A stretch of DNA of 64,000 nucleotides from Anaerolineaceae bacterium (GTDB taxonomy: Bacteria; Chloroflexota; Anaerolineae; Anaerolineales; Anaerolineaceae). The stretch covers positions 1 to 64,000 of the forward strand of contig JAJUGU010000011.1 of the NCBI GenBank assembly GCA_029265815.1, read 5' to 3'. Positions 38,427-45,815 of the stretch are shown in pieces; position 1 is the stretch's first letter, and each line of letters begins with the position of its first letter. The notes beneath the pieces were generated by a model that was given only the letters and a program-made list of their open reading frames with translations, did no database searches and had not been told where the DNA came from. Made by a program: the position numbers and the translations under genes.

Positions 38427-40151
38427 ATGATGACCTTAATCAATTCAAACGGCAATCAAAAGGTAAATTCAACTCGTCAAACCATCGAGATTATTCTGCC
38501 AGATGGAAGGGTTTATACGGGTAAACGCGGGTCAACTCTGGCTGATCTTTTAAAAGCCCTGCCAGAATGGGATAATCCTCCGATTATGGGAGCGGTTGTC
38601 AACGGGGAACTACGAGAGTTGACCTATACCATTGAGATGGATGCGCGCATCCGATTGGTAACGATGGAAGATGACGATGGTGCACGAATTTACCGCCGTT
38701 CGATTACCTTTCTGCTAGAAGCCGCTTTTGAAGAATTGTTCCCAGAGGTGATCATGACCCTAGATCATTCAGTATCGGCTGGAGGTTACTTCTGCCAGAT
38801 CGTTGGGCGCGAGCCGTTAACCGAAGATGATTTAGAACTGTTGCTCAAGCGGATGCGTGAAATGGTAGCCGCAGATCTGCCGTTTGAGCGGCAAGTTGTA
38901 CCGCTGGATGACGCGATTGCTTATTTCAATTCAAAGGGTCTGGATGACAAGGTTAAGTTGTTGAAATACCGACAAAAAGAGTATCTGGTTCTCTATAGGC
39001 TGGGCGATCACCGGGATTATCATCACGGGTACATGGTTCCTTCAACTGGTTACTTGAAGTGGATCGGATTGGAAGCGGTTGGAGAAGGATTTGTGTTGCG
39101 TTTTCCGCGTCGTGGATCTCCAAAGACAATTTCACCAATGCCCAGTTATCCCAAGTTGCTGAGTACGTTCAGGCAGTATGGCAACTGGCTGCAGCGGTTG
39201 GGTATTGAATCGGTAGGCGCATTAAACGAAGCGATTCAGAAAGGCAATATACGCGAAATCATCCTGGTTTCTGAAGCTTTGCACGAATTGCAGATCAGTG
39301 AGATCACACAGCAGATCGCGGAACGATCAGACGAGGCGCGGATTATTCTGATCTCAGGTCCATCATCGTCTGGAAAAACCACTTTCTCGAAGCGTCTTTC
39401 TGTTCAGCTCCTCGCGCAAGGGTTCTCACCATTCCCGTTGGAGATGGACAATTACTTTGTTAACCGTGACCTTACCCCCCGTGATGAGAATGGTGAATAT
39501 AATTTTGAAGCCCTGGGAGCTCTGGACACACATTTATTTTCGGACCATTTAAAAAGATTAATCCGCGGCGAGGCTGTGAGATTGCCCAAGTATGATTTTC
39601 GCGAAGGCAAGCGGAAAGAGGGCGAGGTGGTTCAGCTTCGGCAGGACCAAATGATCATTGTCGAGGGAATTCATGGGTTGAACCCGGATTTGCTTCCTGA
39701 TATTGATCCATCCTCAACTTATAAGATTTATGCTTCCTGTTTGACCCAGTTGAATTTGGATCGGTATAACCGCATCTCAACCACTGATACCCGTCTTTTA
39801 AGGCGTATTGTGCGAGATGCACGCGAGAGGGGATACTCGGCCCAGGAAACGATCTCACGCTGGGATTCGGTGCAGCGCGGAGAAAAGGAATATATTTTCC
39901 CATATCAGGAGAATGCAGATAAATTGTTTAACTCTGCTTTGGTATATGAGCTGTCTGCCATTCGGCGGCTGGTTGAACCATTGTTACGCCAGGTTCCTTA
40001 TGGCACAAGAGAATATGTTGAAGCCAAGCGTTTGCTCGCCTTTCTGGAATGGTTCCTGCCAATTGAAACAAATCTGATTCCAGATAATTCGATTTTATTG
40101 GAATTCCTTGGAGGGTCGATTTTGCACGATTTCAAACTCTGGGGGTCGTAA
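38427..40151 (+). CDS. TGS-domain nucleoside (uridine-type) kinase
   Basis: A 574-residue fusion. Residues about 18-75 form a TGS domain (IILPDGRVYTGKRGSTLADLL). Residues about 100-290 resemble the second additional domain of threonyl-tRNA synthetase (TLDHSVSAGGYF, then FNSKGLDDK). A P-loop kinase domain follows with Walker A SGPSSSGKTT (about 311-320), EMDNYFVNRD and the uridine kinase-like IIVEGIHGLNPDL. Similar fusions occur in Clostridia and Thermotogae and are annotated as uridine or phosphoribulokinase-like kinases. It cannot charge tRNA because the synthetase core is missing. The start is ATG 38427 or 38430, with GAGGG upstream. Confidence 0.88.
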   Translation: MMTLINSNGNQKVNSTRQTIEIILPDGRVYTGKRGSTLADLLKALPEWDNPPIMGAVVNGELRELTYTIEMDARIRLVTMEDDDGARIYRRSITFLLEAAFEELFPEVIMTLDHSVSAGGYFCQIVGREPLTEDDLELLLKRMREMVAADLPFERQVVPLDDAIAYFNSKGLDDKVKLLKYRQKEYLVLYRLGDHRDYHHGYMVPSTGYLKWIGLEAVGEGFVLRFPRRGSPKTISPMPSYPKLLSTFRQYGNWLQRLGIESVGALNEAIQKGNIREIILVSEALHELQISEITQQIAERSDEARIILISGPSSSGKTTFSKRLSVQLLAQGFSPFPLEMDNYFVNRDLTPRDENGEYNFEALGALDTHLFSDHLKRLIRGEAVRLPKYDFREGKRKEGEVVQLRQDQMIIVEGIHGLNPDLLPDIDPSSTYKIYASCLTQLNLDRYNRISTTDTRLLRRIVRDARERGYSAQETISRWDSVQRGEKEYIFPYQENADKLFNSALVYELSAIRRLVEPLLRQVPYGTREYVEAKRLLAFLEWFLPIETNLIPDNSILLEFLGGSILHDFKLWGS

Positions 40152-40161
40152 AGAAAATAAA

Positions 40162-40192
40162 GAGGGTTCGGTTATGAACACACCGAACCCTC
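40162..40192. terminator. Terminator hairpin between convergent genes
   Basis: An 11-bp perfect stem GAGGGTTCGGT / ACCGAACCCTC (40162-40172 with 40182-40192). On the minus strand it is followed by TTTATTTTCTTT, a good U-rich tract; on the plus strand by AATCATTA, which is poor. It mainly serves the aminotransferase gene. Confidence 0.8.
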
Positions 40193-40205
40193 AATCATTA
40201 TGTAC

Positions 40206-41423
40206 TTAAATAAGTTTCTTCTTGAACGCAGTTCCAAGACGGGCAATCCCTTCGTTAATCTTTTCGGGGCAACAATACGAAAAATTCAATCGCATAGTGT
40301 TTTTTCCACTGCCGTCAGGGTGGAAAAATTCTCCAGGCACGTAAGCAACCTTTTCTGCAATCGCTTCTTGCAGCATATCGGTGGCATTGAACTTTTCAGG
40401 CAGTTCGACCCATAGGAAAAGTCCACCCTGCGGATGAGTCCATTTTACGCCTTCTGGCATGTGTTCCTCAAGAGCATCGAGCATGGCGTTTCGTCTTTCT
40501 GAGTAGACCCTGCGAATTTCCTTGACATGTTCGTCAATGAATCCATGCTGACCCACTTCATGAGCAACAATCTGGTTGAAGGTGGATGTATGCAGATCGG
40601 TGCCCTGTTTAGCGAGCGAAAGTTTGCGGATGACTTCTTTGGGCGCAATAACCCAGGCCAGGCGTAATCCAGGCGCAAGGATCTTGGAAAATGTACTCAA
40701 GTAGATCACATTCCCGGTATATGAACCATTATGAACACGCATCTGAGAGTCGAGCAATTCAACTGCTGGTAGATGGTCTCCTTCATAGCGAAGTTGTCCG
40801 TACGGATCATCCTCGATGATCGGGACGCCATAACGATCGGCCAGTTCGATCAATTTCTGCCGTCTCTCAACAGGTAGGGTCGTTCCAGTTGGATTTTGAA
40901 AATTCGGTAAAACATAAATAAACTTGGGGCCAATGCGCAGTGCTTCTTCGAGGTGGTCGGTACACATGCCATATTCATCAGTTGGAACACTGATATATTC
41001 AGCTCCGTAAGCATTCCATGCCTGTAATGCACCCAGGTAGGTGGGGGATTCAACCAGAATGCGGTCACCGCGGTTGATGAATATTTTTCCTAGAAGATCG
41101 AGCGCTTGCTGAGATCCAGAGGTGATCAGGATATTATCTATATCAACGTTGATCCCGATACGGTTCGTGTGTCGGGAAATCATTTCACGCAGGGGTACAT
41201 AACCATCTGTACCACCATATTGAAGTGCGTCAGCGCCTTTGTGTTCAAGTACATAGTTGCATGCCCTTTTAAATTCTTCAACGGGGAATACTTCCGCTGC
41301 TGGAAAACCTCCACCAAATGAAATCATATCTGGTTGTTCCGTGACTTTGAGCAGTTCACGAATAGCGGAAGCTTTCATTCTTTGCGTGCGTTGCGCGTAG
41401 CGATAGTCCCAGGGAGTTTGCAT
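40206..41423 (-). CDS. PLP-dependent aminotransferase, class I fold (LysN/2-aminoadipate transaminase-like)
   Basis: A fold-type I aminotransferase of 405 residues. The N-terminal block ISFGGGFPAAEVFP and QYGGTDGYVPLRE is typical of the MocR-catalytic/LysN/KAT II group. FQNPTGTTLPVERR and IIEDDPYGQLRY follow, and the Schiff-base Lys247 is in STFSKILAPGLRL. There is no N-terminal GntR DNA-binding domain, so this is an enzyme and not a MocR regulator. The substrate could be 2-aminoadipate, aromatic or branched-chain amino acids. The AAAGGAA upstream fits the ATG. It follows glyA-gcvT by 43 bases and is probably co-transcribed with it, hence under the same leader. Confidence 0.9.
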   Translation of the reverse strand: MQTPWDYRYAQRTQRMKASAIRELLKVTEQPDMISFGGGFPAAEVFPVEEFKRACNYVLEHKGADALQYGGTDGYVPLREMISRHTNRIGINVDIDNILITSGSQQALDLLGKIFINRGDRILVESPTYLGALQAWNAYGAEYISVPTDEYGMCTDHLEEALRIGPKFIYVLPNFQNPTGTTLPVERRQKLIELADRYGVPIIEDDPYGQLRYEGDHLPAVELLDSQMRVHNGSYTGNVIYLSTFSKILAPGLRLAWVIAPKEVIRKLSLAKQGTDLHTSTFNQIVAHEVGQHGFIDEHVKEIRRVYSERRNAMLDALEEHMPEGVKWTHPQGGLFLWVELPEKFNATDMLQEAIAEKVAYVPGEFFHPDGSGKNTMRLNFSYCCPEKINEGIARLGTAFKKKLI

Positions 41424-41466
41424 TTATTTTTCCTTTTAGTTTAGATTTTTATCTTGCAAATTCACT

Positions 41467-44400
41467 CTACAACTTCGGAAAACGACTTAATACAACTGCG
41501 GGAGTCGGCAAGGTTACCCGGTCGCCAGCAGTGAGTTCTGAAGGAGCTTTACCTGCTTGTTTGGGGGAACCCTGATATACAAAGATTGGAGTTCCTTCTA
41601 TGGCAGATTTCAAATCAAGAGAAGCCTGGCCTGTTAACAGGCCGTCGGTATCTATGGCACAGCTGGTGACGACACCAATTACCTTTCCTTTACTGTCTAG
41701 CACGGGGTCACCATTATGGGCCATGCGCACACCTTTCTCAGGGAATCGGAATCTAACGACCACTGTTTTCCGTTGAGATTCCTTTTTAATGAAAGCGTCT
41801 CTACCAATAAACCAGGGTTTGTAGGTTTTGACATAAGAACCAAAACCAGCCTCTGCAACGCCCAGGTTCATCTCACCGCCCATTTCGTGGCCGTAGAGGG
41901 GAAGTCCGGCTTCAGTGCGCAGCGAATCCCTCGCGCCCAGTCCACACGGTTTCATTCCTAAGGGCTCACCAACTTTAGTGATAGCTTCCCAGAGCGCGGG
42001 CGCCTTCTGTGGATGAACGAACAGTTCGAAGGCCATTTTCTCGCCGGTATAACCTGTTCTAGATACGATCAGATCAAATCCGCCAATCACAGCTTCACAC
42101 AGTTCCGTGCGCTTGAGGGCCTTAACCCTCTTCTGAGTGGCAGCATCGCAACCCAGCGCGAGCAGGATATCACGAGATTTGGGACCTTGGAGCGCAATAT
42201 CCACGCGCATATCATCACCCTCTTTGGGATCACGCAAGTTGCGAAGTTTAACACCGCTGCCAAAGGCTTTTACCCAGGGTTGAGTGGTATCCACCATGAC
42301 CTTGCCAGTTCGAACGGCATTCAACCAGGCCCAGTCCTTGTCGTCATTGGAGGCATTGACCACAACGAGATATTTATCTGACCCGCGGTGGTAAACCAGC
42401 GTATCATCAATCACATTGGCATCTGGATCGAGGAAATGCGTGTAACAGGATTCGCCAACTGCAAGCGCACCAATATCATTGCCGCAAACGCAATCGAGGA
42501 AGACAGAGGCGAAAGGTCCTTCAGCCTGGAAAACGCCCATGTGAGAAACATCGAATAAACCTGCAACTTTACGGCATGCCAGATGTTCTTCAACAACCGA
42601 GGTATACCAGACTGGCATTTCCCATCCAGCAAAGGGGATGATCTTGGCACCAAGTTTCTTATGTGTTTCATAGAGTGATGTGCGTTTCAACTCGGGTGAT
42701 TCTGGTTCGTTCCAGACAAACATAGGTAATGATTGCCCTTTACCTCGCTTCTTGCCGATGAAATATGGCTTTGTCTCGCATATTGCATCGCCGGTTGAAA
42801 TCGGGTCTGTCGCTGTGGATTCTTCGATGATGATGGGGCCTGGAATGCGCCGGGGCAGGTCATCGTCAAATGCTATATATCCATCAGATAAAGCTCGGAG
42901 GAATGTGGCCGCCAAACCAAAATCAGTTGATTTTATTGTAAATCGATAAGAATCTTTTTTATTGCAGACCAAAGTTCCCTCTACGACCCTGATTGGCGTT
43001 TTGAGCGAAGTGGGCTGGGATTGACCGGGCTTCAGTGCTTCTGCGTCTGAACTGAAGCAGTAGTTGACAAAATAACGAATATGCTCGCCTTTCAGATCAA
43101 GAGCAGCAGTCTCTGATTTTGTCGAGGGCACATCATCGATATAGTAGAAATGTGGGTATCCACTTTTTTGATAGGTGAGATCTGCGCCTGCTTTTTCACA
43201 GATTGCACGTACTTTAAGTTTGGCATTTTCCAATACTTTGAAATCTACTTTTGCGCGCTGTGCAGGGCCTTTTCGTGTTTCGACGGTATACGGGGTAATT
43301 GCGTGCAAGATGTCGGCAATAATATCCGCCACCTTAACCATATCGCTTTCTTTTAACCCTCGCTGGGTCATCCATGGAGTGCCATAACGAATGCCTGACG
43401 CGTTCAATGCGGTCTTATCACCAGGGATGGTATTGCGGTTAAGCACGATTCCGGCGATATCCAGGATTCGGGCGGCAATGTCACCCGATAAAGTGGTTCC
43501 ATCGGGGCCAACAATGGTCTTGCAATCGATGTTTCCAAGGTGAGAATCTGATCCAGAGAAGGAAATACGAAGTCCGCGTTCTTGAAGCCTCTGGGTAAGA
43601 GCAGCGCAATTCTTGATGATCTGTTCCTGAAGCTTTTGAAATTCCTTCGTCTTCGCAATTTTAAAGGTGGTCGCCAGAGCTGCGAATACATGCACGTGAG
43701 GGCCGCCCTGCTCGCCAGGGAAGACAGCTTTATCAATTTTCTTCGCCAGGCTACCGTCAGTGGTGAGAATGCACGCACCACGCGGACCGCAGAGAGTCTT
43801 GTGGGTGGTGAAGGTAATCACATGCGCATATCCTACTGGTGAGGGAATTGCTTTTCCGGCAATCAAGCCAGCGATATGCGAGACATCTGCCAGAAGGTAA
43901 GCACCAACGGCATCCGCGATGGCTCTGAAGCGTGCCCAATCCGGAATCCACGGGTAGGACGAATAACCACAGATGATCACTTTTGGCTGGACTTCTTTTG
44001 CCAGTGCTTCCAATTTGTCATAGTCAATCTTTTCAGTTTGAGGATCGACATTGTAGTGTGAGACTTTGTATAATTTACCGGAACGGTTAACAGAGGATCC
44101 ATGCGTGAGGTGACCACCATGCAAGAGATTCATCCCCAAGATGACGTCGCCTGGTTCGATCATCGCATGGTAAACAGCATTGTTGGCAGGCGCACCTGAC
44201 AGCGCTTGAACATTGACGTAAATCTGATCAGCGCTAACTTTTTCAGTAGCAAACACTTCCGCGCAGCGGCGGCGGGCGAGGGATTCCACCACGTCTGCGT
44301 ATTCAACACCTTTATAATAGCGTGGATCAGCATAGCGGCGGTAATAAGAAAGCCGGTTGGAATAATCTAAGATTTCTGGTTCTGTCATCCAGCGGGTATC

Positions 44401-44592
44401 TTCATCCGGATAACCTTCGGCATAGAGATTCTGGAAGACAGATGAAAGCGATTCTCGCACCGCAGCTGGCGCTGTGCTTTCAGACGGAATGAGTATTAAT
44501 TTCCTGAATTGCCGTTCTGTTTCGAATTGGATCAGTTGAGCCACTTCTGGATCCAGATCAGAAAGAGACCCACGAACAAGATGATCGGTCAT
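41467..44592 (-). CDS. Fused serine hydroxymethyltransferase - aminomethyltransferase (GlyA-GcvT)
   Basis: A 1041-residue fusion. Residues 1 to about 467 are serine hydroxymethyltransferase, with the PLP lysine Lys265 in TTHKTLCGPRG. Residues about 634-1041 are the T protein of glycine cleavage (IPFAGWEMPVWY, GLFDVSHMG, LGARDSLRTEAGLPLYGHEM). Both use tetrahydrofolate and glycine, so the fusion could channel methylene-THF. Between them lies a roughly 165-residue segment that I cannot assign. The ATG at 44592 has GAGGAG upstream; the frame is open back to 44670, but that extension overlaps the leader terminator. The gene is preceded by a promoter and an attenuator-like leader. No gcvH or gcvP is near. 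Confidence 0.93.
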   Translation of the reverse strand: MTDHLVRGSLSDLDPEVAQLIQFETERQFRKLILIPSESTAPAAVRESLSSVFQNLYAEGYPDEDTRWMTEPEILDYSNRLSYYRRYADPRYYKGVEYADVVESLARRRCAEVFATEKVSADQIYVNVQALSGAPANNAVYHAMIEPGDVILGMNLLHGGHLTHGSSVNRSGKLYKVSHYNVDPQTEKIDYDKLEALAKEVQPKVIICGYSSYPWIPDWARFRAIADAVGAYLLADVSHIAGLIAGKAIPSPVGYAHVITFTTHKTLCGPRGACILTTDGSLAKKIDKAVFPGEQGGPHVHVFAALATTFKIAKTKEFQKLQEQIIKNCAALTQRLQERGLRISFSGSDSHLGNIDCKTIVGPDGTTLSGDIAARILDIAGIVLNRNTIPGDKTALNASGIRYGTPWMTQRGLKESDMVKVADIIADILHAITPYTVETRKGPAQRAKVDFKVLENAKLKVRAICEKAGADLTYQKSGYPHFYYIDDVPSTKSETAALDLKGEHIRYFVNYCFSSDAEALKPGQSQPTSLKTPIRVVEGTLVCNKKDSYRFTIKSTDFGLAATFLRALSDGYIAFDDDLPRRIPGPIIIEESTATDPISTGDAICETKPYFIGKKRGKGQSLPMFVWNEPESPELKRTSLYETHKKLGAKIIPFAGWEMPVWYTSVVEEHLACRKVAGLFDVSHMGVFQAEGPFASVFLDCVCGNDIGALAVGESCYTHFLDPDANVIDDTLVYHRGSDKYLVVVNASNDDKDWAWLNAVRTGKVMVDTTQPWVKAFGSGVKLRNLRDPKEGDDMRVDIALQGPKSRDILLALGCDAATQKRVKALKRTELCEAVIGGFDLIVSRTGYTGEKMAFELFVHPQKAPALWEAITKVGEPLGMKPCGLGARDSLRTEAGLPLYGHEMGGEMNLGVAEAGFGSYVKTYKPWFIGRDAFIKKESQRKTVVVRFRFPEKGVRMAHNGDPVLDSKGKVIGVVTSCAIDTDGLLTGQASLDLKSAIEGTPIFVYQGSPKQAGKAPSELTAGDRVTLPTPAVVLSRFPKL

Positions 44593-44775
44593 TGAAATTT
44601 CTCCTCGATTGAATTTTGAACCGGTATTAACAAATAAAAAACCACCTTCAGATGAAATGCTAAGCAACATCTGTTGGTGGTATTTTTCTGAAAGGTATCA
44701 GTCATTCGTTTCTCAACAACCGGCCCAAATTAAGTTTGTTTGCTAAATCTGGTTCAGTTTCGATACAGCGCAGAC
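44593..44775 (-). promoter_or_regulatory. Riboswitch/attenuator-like leader of glyA-gcvT
   Basis: The leader is about 183 nt from the predicted transcription start. In order on the minus strand: GTATC (44766-44762), which can pair with GATAC (44699-44695); within that loop a 7-bp stem CCAGATT/AATTTGG; then TACCTTTCAGA (44697-44687), which can pair over 10 bp with the 3' arm TCTGAAGGTG of the terminator; then the terminator itself. The closing stem and the antiterminator share bases 44697-44695, so they exclude each other. This is the logic of a transcriptional off-switch. I do not recognise the consensus of the glycine, THF, SAM or T-box classes. Confidence 0.6.
44635..44681 (-). terminator. 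Leader terminator upstream of glyA-gcvT
   Basis: On the minus strand ACCACC pairs with GGTGGT and CAGATG with CATCTG, separated by a symmetric AA/AA internal loop; the apical loop is 13 bases and the stem is followed by TTTTTTATTTG. It lies between the promoter at 44782-44810 and the start codon at 44592, so it must be regulated or read through. The 48 bases left after it hold only the ribosome-binding region and no clear promoter. Confidence 0.8.
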
Positions 44776-44781
44776 ATAATT

Positions 44782-44810
44782 ATTTTAGCCTGTTGTGCGA
44801 AAAGGGTCAA
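44782..44810 (-). promoter_or_regulatory. Sigma-70 promoter of glyA-gcvT
   Basis: On the minus strand TTGACC (44810-44805), exactly 17 bases, then TAAAAT (44787-44782). This is the best consensus promoter in the window. It lies 45 bases after the lipase stop codon and predicts a start near 44775. Confidence 0.8.
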
Positions 44811-44854
44811 GGACAATTGCGAAATCGGCACTTTCGAAAATACGTGAATCCAGT

Positions 44855-45688
44855 TTATACATGAGAATTTAGCCAGTCGATCATGACCTTGAGGACGTCA
44901 GCTTTCTCAGGTTCATTATGTAATTCGTGGTAATAGCCCTGCCATTCTTTATAGGTTACAAATTTTGCTGGAGCATGATCAGCGAATTTTTTGGTTAATT
45001 CCGGGCTGACCAGTTTATCTGAAGTACCTTGCATCAGAAGAATCGGCATTTGAATATTAGCGGCATGCTCGATGATGTAATTGCCACTGTTAAGCAAATC
45101 TAAACCCAGGCGGGCCGTGGTATATGGGTGAACCAACGGGTCAGCAGTGTATGCTTCACCGACTTTTGTGTCTCTGGCAAGGTCATTTGGGTCCAATCCA
45201 TTTTTCATCTGGAATGTAGGGAACAAGGAGTACATAATTTTTCCCAGGAAAATCTTTGCAGGTGGAATGGGGACGGTCACTCCGAGCGCAGGAGAAGTGA
45301 CAATAGCACCCGAAGGCAAAGATTTCTGGGTGACAGAATAATAGAGCGTCAGGTTACCACCCAGACTATGCCCGTAGAGGAAAACCGGTTTGCCTGGTTG
45401 TGTTTCTCGAACGATTTTGAGCCCAGTGTTGATATCTTCCATAAACGCATCGTACGAGGGAGAATGTCCGCGGATTCCCTCTGATTGCCCGTGACCGCGT
45501 AAATCAAAACCTGTGATTGAAAAACCTGCATCTGTCAGGGTTTGGGCAACATGCTGATAACGCCCGGTATGTTCGCCAATTCCATGGATTAACAGGATGG
45601 CTGCTTTGGGTTCAACTTCCGGTTTCCATTCTACTGCGTGAAGCTTCAATCCATCTTTTGTTTTAAATTCAAAGAATCTCTGCTGCAT
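44855..45688 (-). CDS. Alpha/beta hydrolase, monoacylglycerol lipase / lysophospholipase family
   Basis: A 277-residue serine hydrolase without a signal peptide. The oxyanion block is LLIHGIGEHTGRY, the GFDLRGHGQSEG motif follows, and the nucleophile elbow is YGHSLGGN (Ser near residue 108). The acid is probably in LLMQGTSDKLVSP and the base in YYHELHNEPEK. This order is typical of the monoglyceride lipase (Hydrolase_4) family, which releases fatty acid from monoacylglycerol or lysophospholipid. GAGGAA precedes the ATG at 45688. It faces the subtilase gene across a 127-base AT-rich region in which I cannot pick one convincing promoter. Confidence 0.9.
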   Translation of the reverse strand: MQQRFFEFKTKDGLKLHAVEWKPEVEPKAAILLIHGIGEHTGRYQHVAQTLTDAGFSITGFDLRGHGQSEGIRGHSPSYDAFMEDINTGLKIVRETQPGKPVFLYGHSLGGNLTLYYSVTQKSLPSGAIVTSPALGVTVPIPPAKIFLGKIMYSLFPTFQMKNGLDPNDLARDTKVGEAYTADPLVHPYTTARLGLDLLNSGNYIIEHAANIQMPILLMQGTSDKLVSPELTKKFADHAPAKFVTYKEWQGYYHELHNEPEKADVLKVMIDWLNSHV

Positions 45689-45815
45689 TTTTATTCCTCG
45701 CCATGGTAGAGTGTCTTTCAGGTTTACCAGTTGTACTTTATAATTTTTATACTCAAAGATTTAGTCTATCTTAATTTTCAATTTTTCACAATTACAATAT
45801 CGACCGAGGTAATGA

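Noticed and set aside
44593-44670. Longer glyA-gcvT start at 44670
   Set aside because: The extra 26 codons lie over the leader terminator and have no ribosome-binding site, while ATG 44592 has GAGGAG at a good distance and begins the usual SHMT N-terminus.
44593-44775. Glycine riboswitch or T-box as the identity of the glyA-gcvT leader
   Set aside because: The conserved glycine aptamer blocks (GGAGAG-type P1/P3 segments and the CUCUCAGG-like strand) are not found, and the T-box AGGGUGGNACCGCG is absent; GGTGGT here is only the terminator arm.
45689-45815. Specific promoters in the lipase-subtilase divergent region
   Set aside because: The region is AT-rich and offers several weak -10-like boxes, none with a matching -35, so no single call is supported.
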